Shown here: positions 1 through 10,018 of the stretch, piece by piece | Numbering within the stretch: the first letter of the stretch is position 1 | How the letters are laid out: each line of letters begins with the position of its first letter | Source of the DNA: Bradyrhizobium sp. | Lineage (GTDB): Bacteria; Pseudomonadota; Alphaproteobacteria; Rhizobiales; Xanthobacteraceae | Assembly (NCBI RefSeq): GCF_027451485.1 | Contig: NZ_DAIDJE010000046.1 | Location: 1 to 64,000 of the forward strand | DNA length: 64,000 nt | Reading direction: 5' to 3' | Made by a program: the position numbers and the translations under genes | The notes under the pieces: generated by a model | Database searches by the model: none | Seen by the model: only the letters and a program-made list of their open reading frames with translations | Told to the model about the DNA's origin: nothing

Positions 1-171
1 CTCGGGCGTCGCATCGATGATCCCAAAAAACTCGCAAAACACATCGCCGCATGGCAACGAGCGCGAAATAAAAGCAAAGCCCGCATCAAATGGATGTTCA
101 CAACCGACAAAGCACGAGCCAAACTCGGCCGCGCCTACCCAGTGCAGCCCAAAGATTCAAAATCAATGTGA
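1..171 (+). pseudogene. IS630-family transposase, C-terminal part (cut by window start)
   Basis: Frame 1 is open from the first base to a TGA at 169-171. It reads LGRRIDDPKKLAKHIAAWQR and then a stretch with ARIKWMFTTDKARAKLGRAYP. The 'AW..R.N..KARIKWMFTT..AR.KLGR.YP' pattern is the usual C-terminus of IS630/Tc1-mariner-type DDE transposases. Only the last 56 residues lie in the window, so it cannot be said whether the gene is intact. A 22-bp sequence at 196-217 followed directly by TA (218-219) fits an IS630 end, because these elements insert at and duplicate TA. The element would then lie just past the 3' end of the htrA gene. Confidence 0.72.
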
Positions 172-195
172 TGAACCACTAGCTGCTTGCGGCGT

Positions 196-217
196 AGGAA
201 CTTCAAATGGGCGGCAC
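196..217. repeat. 22-bp presumed IS630 terminal sequence, repeated at 9353-9374
   Basis: The sequence from aggaacttc to gggcggcac is identical at 9353-9374, between rplO and secY. It sits 25 bp after the transposase stop and is followed by TA. That placement suits a right terminal inverted repeat plus target-site dinucleotide. The left end is outside the window, so the inverted-repeat partner cannot be checked here. Confidence 0.55.
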
Positions 218-223
218 TAATGC

Positions 224-1618
<1,395 letters not shown>

Positions 1619-1688
1619 GCAAGAATCCTGAATGTCGTGGGCAACAAGGGTCAGCGGTGGGTTTCAAAGAATGGAACGACGGAGGCCA

Positions 1689-2057
1689 TCAGGCCACCGC
1701 TTCCGCAAGTTTCGACTCCGGGGCACAGGACAGCCGCTCCTGATGTCGCTCGCCCCAGGCTTTCAGCGTGTCGATCACGGGCCGCAAACTCTCCCCGATC
1801 TCGGACAACCGGTAGTCAACGCGCGGCGGCACTTCGGCGTATACTTTGCGAATAATCAGCCCGTCTTCCTCCAGCGCACGGAGCTGTTTGGTCAGCATGC
1901 GCTGCGTAATGCCTGGCATCCGCCGCCGCAACTCACCAAATCGTTGCGTGCCGTTTTGCAGGTGAAAGAGGATGACGCCCTTCCATTTGCCGTCGATCAG
2001 GTCGAGGGTTGCCTCGACTGCGCACCCGGGCCGGTGAGCAAAATTGCGCCGTTTCAT
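1689..2057 (-). CDS. HxlR-family winged-helix transcriptional regulator
   Basis: The 122-residue form starts MKRRNFAHRPGC and carries the HxlR pattern: a Cys near the N-terminus, 'IDGKWKGVILFHL', 'RFGELRRRMPGITQRMLTKQLRALEEDGLI' and 'PPRVDYRLSEIGESL'. An in-frame ATG at 2090 would add 11 residues (MDREFRKVGTG) and is also possible. HxlR proteins are dimeric DNA-binding regulators, often redox- or electrophile-responsive, and usually control a divergent oxidoreductase. That is the arrangement here with the gene starting at 2236. Confidence 0.88.
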   Translation of the reverse strand: MKRRNFAHRPGCAVEATLDLIDGKWKGVILFHLQNGTQRFGELRRRMPGITQRMLTKQLRALEEDGLIIRKVYAEVPPRVDYRLSEIGESLRPVIDTLKAWGERHQERLSCAPESKLAEAVA

Positions 2058-2132
2058 GCCAGTGCCCACTTTCCGAAATTCGCGATCCATCGCAGCACCC
2101 GCCTTCAGGGCGCTCAGATCGGCCGTACTCAC

Positions 2133-2161
2133 GATAGTATCCGAATGGGGACTATATCCCC
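2133..2161. promoter_or_regulatory. Candidate HxlR operator region
   Basis: The divergent gap holds GATAGTATC (2133-2141, GATA/TATC around one base) and ggggactatatcccc (2147-2161, five-base arms GGGGA/TCCCC). Both lie between the HxlR start and the oxidoreductase start. They are the best dyads in the gap. Their use as binding sites is inferred from position only. Confidence 0.35.
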
Positions 2162-2235
2162 AAAATAACCGTACTTGCCAAGCCTGCGCGTACGCGACTA
2201 CTAGGGGCAAAGGCACCACCAGGAGAGCCCCGAAT

Positions 2236-3249
2236 ATGAAAGCCGTCGGATACAAGAAGTCCCTGCCGATCGAATCGCCGGATGCCTTGATCGATTTCGA
2301 GGCCGCCAAGCCGGAACCCCAGGGCCGCGATATCCGCGTGGCGGTCAAGGCGGTCTCTGCCAATCCGGTGGACTACAAGGTCCGCAAGCGCGCAGCGCCG
2401 CCGGAAGGCGAGGTTAAGATTCTCGGCTTTGACGCCGCCGGCGTCGTGGATGCGGTGGGGCCAGAGGTCACGCTGTTCAAGCCGGGCGACGAGGTCTTCT
2501 ACGCCGGCTCCATTCTGCGTCAGGGCACCAATTCCGAGTTGCATCTGGTGGATGAACGCATCGTCGGCCGAAAACCGAAAACGCTCTCGTTTGCGCAAGC
2601 GGCCGCCCTGCCGCTAACCTCGATCACCGCTTGGGAGCTTCTGTTCGACCGGCTCGGTGCGGTTCCCGGCAAAAGCGTCGATCCGCGCACGCTCCTGATC
2701 GTCGGCGGCGCCGGGGGTGTCGGCTCGATCCTGATCCAGCTCGCCCGCCGGCTGACGGGCCTTACGATCGTCGCGACGGCCTCACGACCGGAATCGCAGA
2801 CGTGGTGCCGCGACCTCGGTGCCCATGCCGTCATCAATCACGCCGCTCCGATGAAAGAGCAGATCGAGAAGTTGAAAGCGCCGCCGGTTGCGCTGGTCGC
2901 CAGTCTCACAAATACCGACCAGCACTACAAGGCGATCGCGGAGTTCATGGCCCCGCAAGGCGCATTTGGATTGATCGACGACCCGTCGGAATTCACGGCG
3001 AGCGCATTCAAGGGCAAGTCGATCTCGATCCATTGGGAATCGATGTTCACACGCTCGTCGTTCCAGACCGCGGATATGATCGGCCAGCACAATCTCCTCA
3101 ATGACGTCGCCGACCTCGTCGACAAGAGCGTATTGAAAACGACTCTCGGCGAGAGCTTTGGCACGATCAATGCGGCTAACCTCAAGCGAGCCCATGCGCT
3201 GCTGGAGAGCGGCAAGTCGCGCGGCAAGATCGTGTTGGAGGGGTGGTAG
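2236..3249 (+). CDS. Zinc-binding-type alcohol dehydrogenase / quinone oxidoreductase (MDR superfamily)
   Basis: The 337-residue protein starts MKAVGYKKSLPI with AGGAG upstream. It has the N-terminal GroES-like fold (VKAVSANPVDYKVRK; ILGFDAAGVVDAVG) and a Rossmann domain with GGAGGVGS near residue 157. Medium-chain dehydrogenases of this subgroup reduce quinones or alpha,beta-unsaturated carbonyls with NADPH, and most lack catalytic zinc. No structural-zinc cysteine cluster is seen. The divergent HxlR gene suggests induction by quinones or electrophiles (inference). Confidence 0.88.
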   Translation: MKAVGYKKSLPIESPDALIDFEAAKPEPQGRDIRVAVKAVSANPVDYKVRKRAAPPEGEVKILGFDAAGVVDAVGPEVTLFKPGDEVFYAGSILRQGTNSELHLVDERIVGRKPKTLSFAQAAALPLTSITAWELLFDRLGAVPGKSVDPRTLLIVGGAGGVGSILIQLARRLTGLTIVATASRPESQTWCRDLGAHAVINHAAPMKEQIEKLKAPPVALVASLTNTDQHYKAIAEFMAPQGAFGLIDDPSEFTASAFKGKSISIHWESMFTRSSFQTADMIGQHNLLNDVADLVDKSVLKTTLGESFGTINAANLKRAHALLESGKSRGKIVLEGW

Positions 3250-3275
3250 CAGGCACCATCTGCCTCTCGGCCGCC

Positions 3276-3374
3276 CCTCGCGAAAGCGAGGAGGCTTAAC
3301 CAACGCCGCACATGGCCTGGAATGCGTTCAGCCAGATACCGTCGCGCGGTATGGGTCCCTGCCTTGGCAGGGAC
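3276..3374. repeat. Two palindromes downstream of the oxidoreductase gene
   Basis: CCTCGC-gaaa-GCGAGG (3276-3291) is a short hairpin with a GNRA-type loop just after the stop at 3249. GTCCCTGCC-tt-GGCAGGGAC (3355-3374) is a perfect nine-base-arm palindrome of the REP-like kind common between bradyrhizobial genes. Neither has a good T-run. They lie between two converging genes and may act as a bidirectional transcript end. Confidence 0.5.
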
Positions 3375-3401
3375 GATGCCGAATGGTTTTCCAAGCCTGC
3401 G

Positions 3402-3908
3402 CTACTTGCTCTTCGCCGCCGCCTGAATCGCTTTCCAGTCGAACTTTTCGGCGAGCGCCAGCGCTTCGTCTTCGGTAAGGCCGTTATAGGAGAAGCTGAA
3501 CATCGCATCCTTATCGAGCGCCACCAGTAAGGCGCCGGCCTTCTTCGCCGTGGTGTAGGTCTTCAGAACCTTCATGCCGTTGATGGTATCGGTGAGCATA
3601 TGACCTTCGCTGCTGTTGATGTTCGTCCCGGTCACCATCGGCGTCAGGGCGCCGACCGCAGTCTGGCCGACCACGACCATCGCCGTGGCTCGTGCCGACC
3701 CCTTCTGATATTCGCGGCTCGCCGTGGTCATGCTCCCGCCCGGCATGTCCATCGACATGCCGTCGGGCTTCTTGCCTTGCCATCCGTCGAGATCGATCAG
3801 AAGAGGCATCAGGTGTTGATACGGCTGCTCGGCACGCGCGGACGAAATGGTCAGCAGCACCGGTAAAATCAGCAGCAAAGCGAGGATAACCGAACGCGTT
3901 TTCACCAT
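3402..3908 (-). CDS. Hypothetical exported protein
   Basis: The product has 168 residues. Residues 1-26 form a clear Sec signal peptide ending SSARA. The mature part begins EQPYQHLMPLLIDLDGWQGKKPDG and ends in a Lys/Ala stretch. It contains 'YQKGSARATAMVVVGQ' and 'FSFSYNGLTEDEALALAEKFDWKAIQAA'. I do not recognise a named domain. It is likely periplasmic and is transcribed alone, beyond the terminator that ends the alpha operon. Confidence 0.75.
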   Translation of the reverse strand: MVKTRSVILALLLILPVLLTISSARAEQPYQHLMPLLIDLDGWQGKKPDGMSMDMPGGSMTTASREYQKGSARATAMVVVGQTAVGALTPMVTGTNINSSEGHMLTDTINGMKVLKTYTTAKKAGALLVALDKDAMFSFSYNGLTEDEALALAEKFDWKAIQAAAKSK

Positions 3909-3966
3909 GGCCCGCTCCCCCTACTTTTCCCGTCACCATAGCCGCTCCCCGCAATGGCGAAAGACG

Positions 3967-3990
3967 AAAAACGGCGCCTCAGGGGCGCCG
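3967..3990 (-). terminator. Rho-independent terminator after rplQ
   Basis: On the minus strand CGGCGCC-cctga-GGCGCCG is followed directly by TTTTT. It lies 28 bp after the rplQ stop and marks the end of the S10-spc-alpha cluster. Confidence 0.85.
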
Positions 3991-4017
3991 CTTTGAAGCA
4001 AATCCGGATCTGAAGCG

Positions 4018-4434
4018 TTATGCCGCCTCGGCTTCCTTCTCGGCCACGGGACCGGAATCCTGACCCTTGGCGTCGACGTCGCGATCGACGAACTCGATCA
4101 CCGCCATTGCCGCGTTGTCGCCGTAGCGGAAGCCGGCCTTGATGATGCGGGTGTAGCCGCCGTGGCGGTCCTTGTAGCGGGGCGCCAGCACATCGAACAG
4201 CTTCTTGACCTGGTCGACGTCGCGCATTTCCGAAACGGCCTGGCGGCGCATGGCGAGGCCGCCCTTCTTGCCAAGCGTCACGAGCTTCTCGACGATCGGC
4301 CGCAGTTCCTTGGCCTTCGGCAGCGTAGTGACGATCTGCTCGTGCTTGATCAGCGCTGCCGCCATGTTGGCGAACATCGCGCGACGATGCTCGGCGGTGC
4401 GGTTGAGCTTGCGGTGAACCTTGCCGTGACGCAT
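4018..4434 (-). CDS. rplQ: 50S ribosomal protein L17
   Basis: The 138-residue product starts [20 protein letters not shown], the conserved L17 opening, so the longer upstream reading is not used. The L17 core ends near '[13 protein letters not shown]' and is followed by an acidic/Ala tail (residues 120-138) longer than in enterobacteria but usual for alphaproteobacteria. It is the last gene of the alpha operon and is separated from rpoA by a REP-like palindrome. Confidence 0.96.
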   Translation of the reverse strand: MRHGKVHRKLNRTAEHRRAMFANMAAALIKHEQIVTTLPKAKELRPIVEKLVTLGKKGGLAMRRQAVSEMRDVDQVKKLFDVLAPRYKDRHGGYTRIIKAGFRYGDNAAMAVIEFVDRDVDAKGQDSGPVAEKEAEAA

Positions 4435-4510
4435 TTGACTATTCCTTACATTCCATTGTCGCGACGGTTCGTCCGACATCTGCTCAGGTGGGCTGCCTGC
4501 GTTCGCCCGG

Positions 4511-4549
4511 GTCATTCCGGGACGGTGCGCCAACACCGTCCCGAGTGAC
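4511..4549. repeat. REP-like palindrome between rpoA and rplQ
   Basis: CGGGACGGTG-cgccaa-CACCGTCCCG (4518-4543) is a perfect ten-base-arm hairpin. Outer GTCA/TGAC arms (4511-4514, 4546-4549) extend it. The GTCATTCCGG start recalls dispersed bradyrhizobial REP sequences. It starts a few bases after the rpoA stop and has no T-run on the transcribed strand, so it is more likely an mRNA stability or processing element than a terminator. Confidence 0.6.
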
Positions 4550-4554
4550 AAAAA

Positions 4555-5574
4555 TCAGTAATGATCCTCGAAGCGCTTGGCGAGCTCGTCGATATTCTCC
4601 GGCGGCCAGCCCGGCACTTCCATGCCGAGGTGCAGACCCATCTGGGCCAGCACTTCCTTGATTTCGTTCAGCGACTTGCGGCCGAAGTTCGGGGTGCGGA
4701 GCATTTCCGCTTCCGACTTCTGCACGAGATCGCCGATATAGACGATGTTGTCGTTCTTCAGGCAGTTGGCCGAACGAACCGACAGCTCTAGCTCGTCCAC
4801 CTTCTTGAGGAAGGCCGGATTGAAGGCGAGATCCGGGATGATCTCCTGGGTGACTTCCTTGCGCGGCTCTTCGAAGTTGACGAAGACGTTGAGCTGGTCC
4901 TGCAGGATGCGCGCGGCGAAGGCCACCGCATCATCCGGCGTGATTGCGCCGTTGGTCTCGATCGTCATGGTGAGCTTGTCGTAGTCGAGGATCTGGCCCT
5001 CACGGGTGTTCTCGACCTTGTAGGAGACCTTGCGCACCGGGGAATAGAGGCTGTCGACCGGGATCAAGCCGATCGGCGCATCTTCGGGACGGTTGCGTTC
5101 GGCAGCGACATAGCCCTTGCCCGAGGAGACCGTGAATTCCATGCGAATTTCCGCACCCTCGTCGAGGGTGCAGAGCTGAAGCTCGGGGTTGAGCACGGTG
5201 ATGTCGCCGACCGTCTGGATGTCGCCGGCAGTGACGACGCCCGGACCCTGCTTCTTCACGACCATGCGCTTGGGACCTTCGCCCTGCATCTTGATCGAGA
5301 TGTCCTTGATGTTCAGCACGATGTCAGTGACGTCCTCGCGGACGCCCGCAATCGAGGAGAACTCGTGCAGCACGCCGTCGATATGCACCGACTGCACGGC
5401 CGCGCCCTGGAGCGAGGACAAAAGGATGCGGCGCAGCGCATTGCCGAGCGTCTGGCCGAAGCCGCGCTCGAGCGGCTCGGCCACCAGCGTCGCAAAGCGC
5501 GTTGCATCATGCCCCGGAGTTACCTGGAGCTTGTTGGGCCGGATCAATTCTTGCCAATTTTTCTGGATCGTCAC
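4555..5574 (-). CDS. rpoA: DNA-directed RNA polymerase subunit alpha
   Basis: The GTG start gives [18 protein letters not shown], the usual alphaproteobacterial N-terminus, and 339 residues. In-frame GTGs at 5583 and 5616 would add 3 or 14 residues. The N-terminal dimerisation domain includes [20 protein letters not shown]. The C-terminal domain that contacts UP elements and activators includes '[21 protein letters not shown]' and '[14 protein letters not shown]'. It lies in the alpha operon between rpsK and rplQ, as in most bacteria. Confidence 0.95.
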   Translation of the reverse strand: MTIQKNWQELIRPNKLQVTPGHDATRFATLVAEPLERGFGQTLGNALRRILLSSLQGAAVQSVHIDGVLHEFSSIAGVREDVTDIVLNIKDISIKMQGEGPKRMVVKKQGPGVVTAGDIQTVGDITVLNPELQLCTLDEGAEIRMEFTVSSGKGYVAAERNRPEDAPIGLIPVDSLYSPVRKVSYKVENTREGQILDYDKLTMTIETNGAITPDDAVAFAARILQDQLNVFVNFEEPRKEVTQEIIPDLAFNPAFLKKVDELELSVRSANCLKNDNIVYIGDLVQKSEAEMLRTPNFGRKSLNEIKEVLAQMGLHLGMEVPGWPPENIDELAKRFEDHY

Positions 5575-5679
5575 TGTTTTCACCCATGGGCCAGTCGACT
5601 GGGGGGACGAAGTCACTGGCGTTGGAGGCCTCGCGGAACACTCCGCGGCTTCAAAATCTTCTCAAAAACCTCAAGTGCC

Positions 5680-5696
5680 GGCGGACAATGTCCGCC
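5680..5696. repeat. Short palindrome between rpsK and rpoA
   Basis: GGCGGACA-a-TGTCCGCC is a perfect eight-base-arm dyad 15 bp after the rpsK stop. A second small dyad, CGCGGA-acac-TCCGCG, lies nearer rpoA. No T-run is present, so read-through into rpoA is expected. Confidence 0.45.
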
Positions 5697-5711
5697 AGCC
5701 CAATCAAGGCA

Positions 5712-6101
5712 TCAAACCCGCCGGCGCTTGCGCGGGCGGCAGCCATTGTGCGGGATCGTCGTCACATCGCGGATCGAGGTGACTGTGAAGCCCGCCGCTT
5801 GCAGCGCGCGAAGCGCCGATTCGCGGCCCGAACCGGGGCCGGCAACTTCAACTTCCAGCGTGCGCATGCCGTGTTCCTGCGCCTTCTTGGAGACGTCTTC
5901 GGCGGCGACCTGCGCGGCATAGGGCGTCGACTTGCGCGAGCCCTTGAAACCCATCGTGCCTGCCGACGACCAGGCAATCGTGTTGCCCTGTGCATCGGTG
6001 ATGGTGATGGTGGTGTTGTTGAACGACGAATTCACGTGCGCGACGCCCGAGGCGATATTCTTGCGCTCACGGCGGCGTACGCGGGTGGCATCCTTGCCCA
6101 T
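5712..6101 (-). CDS. rpsK: 30S ribosomal protein S11
   Basis: The 129-residue protein starts [19 protein letters not shown] and contains the S11 signature '[19 protein letters not shown]' and '[18 protein letters not shown]'. It ends in the conserved basic '[13 protein letters not shown]'. S11 forms part of the platform and mRNA exit region of the 30S subunit. Second gene of the alpha operon. Confidence 0.97.
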   Translation of the reverse strand: MGKDATRVRRRERKNIASGVAHVNSSFNNTTITITDAQGNTIAWSSAGTMGFKGSRKSTPYAAQVAAEDVSKKAQEHGMRTLEVEVAGPGSGRESALRALQAAGFTVTSIRDVTTIPHNGCRPRKRRRV

Positions 6102-6160
6102 TTAAGAACCTTTCTCTGCGATCTCAACGCCGCCGTAACGCCAGCGGCTACACCTGTGAG

Positions 6161-6221
6161 GCGAGTAGTGAGGAGCGGATGGCGAATAGAACTACTCGGC
6201 AATCCGTGTTCGCTATTCGCC
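6161..6221. repeat. Heptamer-type inverted repeat in the rpsM-rpsK gap
   Basis: GGCGAATAG (6181-6189) faces CTATTCGCC (6213-6221) with nine-base perfect arms. GAGTAG upstream faces CTACTC inside the loop. The words gcgaata and gcgagta recur at 19103-19149 between tuf and rpsJ, so this is one family of intergenic sequence. It probably reflects a dispersed chromosomal repeat and not an operon-specific control site. Confidence 0.5.
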
Positions 6222-6224
6222 CGC

Positions 6225-6593
<369 letters not shown>

Positions 6594-6795
6594 GAACTTC
6601 TCTCCTGTTGCCGATCCCTCGCCACCGGGGAAACGGCCATTTGTCCTTGTATCTCGGGCAGGTGTTCACAAACGCGAACACGACGCCCACCCCCATGCCA
6701 AATCTGGGGCCCGGCATCGTTTGAAACTATCCGACTTGGATGCGGGCTTATTAAAGGATGGAAGCGGGTTTCGTCAACCGCTCCCAAGCTTTAGC

Positions 6796-7653
6796 TCACC
6801 TTTTCTTGGCCTTTTTTGCTGCTTTCTTGGCAGCCTTCTGCCCCCTGATGGCGGACCACTTCCGGGAGCTTGGGACCGCCTTGCGGGGCGCTTTTTTGGC
6901 TGCTTTCCTGGCGCCCCCCTTCTTGGGGGCCTTGCTCGATGCCTTGGAAGCCGCTTTCTTGGCCTTTCTGGCCGCTCCGGGCGCTTTTTGGGCCGCTTTG
7001 GAGGCCTTCCGGCTGGCGGCCCTTGCCGCCGGTCTGGCCGCCTTTTTCGGCGTCTGGGGCTCGGAGGCCCCGATCGCCGCCAGGATGCGGCCAATCTCAT
7101 GGGTGACATGCTCGATGGTCATCATGCCATCGACGGTAAGCAGCTTGCGGCGCTCCGAGTAGTAGTGAATCAGGGGCTCCGTCATCGCCCGGTAGCTCGC
7201 CAGCCGCTTGATCAGGACCTCGGCAGTATCGTCGACCCGAACCTCTTCGCCCCGCGCACGCGTCTCGGCCGCGCGCCTTTCGACCCTCTCGAGCAGCGCG
7301 CTTTCATTGACGCGCAGCTCGATCACGGCGTCGAGCTTGAGGCGCTTCTTCTTCAACAGCGCATCCAGCGCTTCTGCCTGCGGCACGGTGCGCGGAAAGC
7401 CGTCGAGGATAAAGCCATTCGCTGCATCCGGCTGGTCCAGCCGGTCGGAAATGATGCCGATGACGACATCGTCCGGCACAAGACCGCCGCTGGCCATGAT
7501 GTCCTTGGCCTTCAGGCCGACAGGCGTCTGCGCCGCAACCGCCGCGCGCAACATCTCGCCGGTCGAAAGCTGGACGATGCCATAGCGATGAATCAGCCGC
7601 TGGGCCTGGGTGCCTTTGCCCGAGCCCGGCGGGCCAAGAAGAATCAGTCTCAT
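6796..7653 (-). CDS. adk: Adenylate kinase with a long Lys/Ala-rich C-terminal tail
   Basis: Residues 1-195 are a short-lid adenylate kinase that interconverts ATP+AMP and 2 ADP. They include the P-loop GPPGSGKGT (8-16), '[10 protein letters not shown]', 'FILDGFPRT' (81-89) and a compact lid around 125-145 without zinc cysteines. From about residue 197 to 285 the protein continues as a low-complexity tail of repeated KKA, AAKK and SKA units (about 24 Lys, 28 Ala and 9 Arg in 85 residues). The tail resembles histone H1 or AlgP-like DNA-binding tails. A normal enzyme of this type stops near residue 190-200. The frame runs through without a stop or frameshift, so the tail is encoded. Position after secY is the usual spc-operon place. 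Confidence 0.95.
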   Translation of the reverse strand: MRLILLGPPGSGKGTQAQRLIHRYGIVQLSTGEMLRAAVAAQTPVGLKAKDIMASGGLVPDDVVIGIISDRLDQPDAANGFILDGFPRTVPQAEALDALLKKKRLKLDAVIELRVNESALLERVERRAAETRARGEEVRVDDTAEVLIKRLASYRAMTEPLIHYYSERRKLLTVDGMMTIEHVTHEIGRILAAIGASEPQTPKKAARPAARAASRKASKAAQKAPGAARKAKKAASKASSKAPKKGGARKAAKKAPRKAVPSSRKWSAIRGQKAAKKAAKKAKKR

Positions 7654-7874
7654 TTCTCGTTTCGCCCCCCTGGAATGCGCAGGATTCCGGATGAATCACG
7701 GCCGCGCTCACGTCCTGTTTGAGCATACCCCGCACAAACGCCGCTAGCCCATCTATCCCAAGGAATACCAGCGTCCACTTTGCGCTGGCGCAAACCTTCA
7801 GTTCCTGATCAGACTTCCAGCAAACCGATCAGCGCACACCGCGGCTCGCGCGTGCGATGCACCGCAAGAAGGAA

Positions 7875-9206
7875 TTAGCGGCGGCGCCCGCGCAGTTTCG
7901 ACTTTCGAATTAGCCCTTCATATTGATGGGCGAGCAGATAACCCTGGACCTGAGCCACTGTATCCATGGTCACGCTGACGACGATCAGAAGCGAGGTGCC
8001 GCCGAAGTAGAACGGCACCGCAGCATAGGAAATCAGGATTTCGGGAATGAGGCACACCACCGCGAGGTAGATCGCCCCGAGCACCGTAATCCGCGACAGC
8101 ACGTAATCGATATATTCGGCGGTCCGCTCGCCGGGCCGGATGCCCGGAATGAAACCGCCGTGCTTCTTGAGATTGTCAGCGGTCTCGGTCGGATTGAACA
8201 CGATCGCCGTGTAGAAGAAGGCGAAGAAGACGATCAACGCAAGGTAGAGGATCAGAAACAGCGGGCGGCCGTGACCGAGCTCGGTCGTGATCCATTGCAG
8301 CCATGCCGGGCCGTGGCCGGCGTTGAAGTTGGCCACGGTGGTGGGCAGCAGCAAAAGCGAGGACGCAAAGATCGGCGGGATCACGCCCGAGGTGTTCAGC
8401 TTGAGCGGCAGATGCGAGGACTGGCCCTCGAACATCTTGTTGCCGACCTGACGCTTCGGATACTGGATCAGCAGCCGCCGCTGCGCGCGCTCCATGAACA
8501 CGATAAAGGCGATCACGACGACGGCCATGACGATCACGAGAAGGATCACCCCGGTCGACATGCCGCCGGTACGGCCGAGTTCCAGCATGTTGTAGATCGC
8601 CGAAGGCAGTTGCGCCACGATGCCCGACATGATGATGAGGGAAACGCCGTTACCGATGCCGCGCGAGGTGACCTGTTCACCCAGCCACATCAGGAACATG
8701 GTGCCGCCGGTCAGCGTGATCGCGGTCGACACCCGGAAAAACAGGCCGGGATCGACGACGACGTTGCTCGCGCCTTCCAGGCCTACCGCGATGCCGTAAG
8801 ACTGGAAGATCGCCAGAATCACCGTGAGATAGCGCGTGTACTGGTTCAGCGTCTTGCGGCCCGCCTCGCCTTCCTTCTTCAGCGCTTCGAGCTGTGGGGA
8901 GACCGTGGTCAGGAGCTGGATGATGATCGACGCGGAGATGTACGGCATGATGTTCAGCGCAAAGATCGCCATGCGGTGAATGCCGCCGCCCGCGAACATG
9001 TTGAACATGCCGAGAATACCGCCGGCCTGCGAGTTGAACACCTGCTCCCAGATCTGGGGATCGATGCCGGGCAGCGGGATATAGGTGCCGAGCCGGTAGA
9101 TCAGCAGCGCACCGAGGGTAAACCAGATGCGCTTCTTCAGCTCATCGGCCTTGGCGAAGGCGCCGAAGTTGATATTGGCCGCTAATTGTTCTGCTGCTGA
9201 GGCCAT
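7875..9206 (-). CDS. secY: Preprotein translocase subunit SecY
   Basis: The 443-residue protein starts MASAAEQLAANINFGAFAKA. It has ten expected membrane segments, the first around 'IWFTLGALLIYRLGTYIPLPG'. It forms the SecYEG channel for Sec-dependent export and membrane insertion. The plug region 'GGIHRMAIFALNIMPYISASI' and the C-terminal 'GLIRKSKLRGRRR' are typical. An upstream in-frame ATG at 9248 is not used because the shorter form matches the family start. It is the penultimate gene of the spc operon, before adk. Confidence 0.96.
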   Translation of the reverse strand: MASAAEQLAANINFGAFAKADELKKRIWFTLGALLIYRLGTYIPLPGIDPQIWEQVFNSQAGGILGMFNMFAGGGIHRMAIFALNIMPYISASIIIQLLTTVSPQLEALKKEGEAGRKTLNQYTRYLTVILAIFQSYGIAVGLEGASNVVVDPGLFFRVSTAITLTGGTMFLMWLGEQVTSRGIGNGVSLIIMSGIVAQLPSAIYNMLELGRTGGMSTGVILLVIVMAVVVIAFIVFMERAQRRLLIQYPKRQVGNKMFEGQSSHLPLKLNTSGVIPPIFASSLLLLPTTVANFNAGHGPAWLQWITTELGHGRPLFLILYLALIVFFAFFYTAIVFNPTETADNLKKHGGFIPGIRPGERTAEYIDYVLSRITVLGAIYLAVVCLIPEILISYAAVPFYFGGTSLLIVVSVTMDTVAQVQGYLLAHQYEGLIRKSKLRGRRR

Positions 9207-9303
9207 CTTCCAGTGCTCACTTTTGAAGTTCGTGTCCCGCCGCAGCACCCACCTTTCACGAACTCCGGAAAGTCATGAGCACCAGCAAACCTTTTGATTT
9301 CCA

Positions 9304-9374
9304 GTGCCGCTTTCCATCCGAAGTTCCTGAACGAATTTGCCGCCTGCAGGACAGGAACTTCAAATGGGCGGCAC
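9304..9374. mobile_element. 71-bp MITE-like inverted-repeat element sharing an end with the IS630 remnant
   Basis: The left end GTGCCGC (9304-9310) and GAAGTTCCTG (9320-9329) face CAGGAACTTC (9352-9361) and GCGGCAC (9368-9374). The right 22 bases (9353-9374) are identical to 196-217, next to the IS630 transposase end. Two terminal repeats around a tiny core suggest a non-autonomous derivative of that element. The flanks are A and CC, not TA/TA, so the target duplication is not preserved. Confidence 0.5.
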
Positions 9375-9459
9375 CAGCTTCTCTCCCGCCGCGCCCCTCG
9401 CGTTGCGCCCGCAACGCGCTGTCGCCATGCATTATCTGGTGCCCGACGGGGATAAGTCC

Positions 9460-9499
9460 ATCGTTTGCCCGGCAATTTGCCGGCGCCGGCGCAAACGAT
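9460..9499. other. Long hairpin just after the rplO stop
   Basis: ATCGTTTGC (9460-9468) pairs perfectly with GCAAACGAT (9491-9499), and the loop can form an inner CCGGC/GCCGG stem. It begins about 10 bp after the rplO stop on the transcribed strand and has no T-run. It could be an mRNA 3'-end stabiliser or a weak attenuator before secY. Confidence 0.45.
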
Positions 9500-9509
9500 G
9501 ACGCAGATG

Positions 9510-9998
9510 TTACGCCGCCTCGCCTTCGTCCTTCTCAGCCGGCGCCAGAATCTTGACCGAGCCGCCCGCCTTCTCGACCGCCGCCACCGCGGATTTGGAG
9601 GCGCCATGCACCTCGATGTTCAGCTTGGCCTTGATCTCGCCGCGGCCGAGCAGCCGCACGCCATCCCTGGCGCGCCGCAGCACGCCGGCCTTCACCAGCG
9701 TCTCCGCCGTCACCGTATCCTTGGTGTCGAGCAGCTTGGCATCGATCGCCTGCTGGATCCGGTCGAGATTGATCTCGACGAAATCGAGACGAAAGATGTT
9801 GTTGAAGCCGCGCTTCGGCAGGCGACGATGCAAGGGCATCTGGCCGCCCTCGAAGCCCTTGATGCGTACGCCCGAGCGCGCGGTCTGGCCTTTGCCGCCG
9901 CGGCCGGAGGTCTTGCCCTTGCCCGAGCCAATGCCCCGGCCGACGCGCATCCGCTTTTTTCGCGAGCCGGCGTTATCGGCGATATCGCTGAGCTTCAT
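9510..9998 (-). CDS. rplO: 50S ribosomal protein L15
   Basis: The 162-residue product starts [20 protein letters not shown] and has the glycine-rich L15 N-terminus '[24 protein letters not shown]' and '[17 protein letters not shown]'. The C-terminal Ala/Glu extension is common in rhizobia. It is 20 bp downstream of rpmD. L15 is a late-assembly 23S rRNA-binding protein. Confidence 0.97.
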   Translation of the reverse strand: MKLSDIADNAGSRKKRMRVGRGIGSGKGKTSGRGGKGQTARSGVRIKGFEGGQMPLHRRLPKRGFNNIFRLDFVEINLDRIQQAIDAKLLDTKDTVTAETLVKAGVLRRARDGVRLLGRGEIKAKLNIEVHGASKSAVAAVEKAGGSVKILAPAEKDEGEAA

Positions 9999-10018
9999 CG
10001 TTCGATTCCTTATCTATC

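Larger units (their letters stand above)
9207..9509. other. Non-coding rplO-secY gap with two structured elements
   Basis: No convincing gene in about 300 bp, unusually long for the inside of the spc operon. It holds a 71-bp inverted-repeat element (9304-9374) and a long hairpin (9460-9499), each listed separately. A separate secY promoter here is possible but none could be assigned. Confidence 0.6.

Noticed and set aside
17..220. A 67-codon plus-strand frame starting at 17
   Set aside because: It overlaps the IS630 transposase end in another frame and has no ribosome-binding site or known motif.
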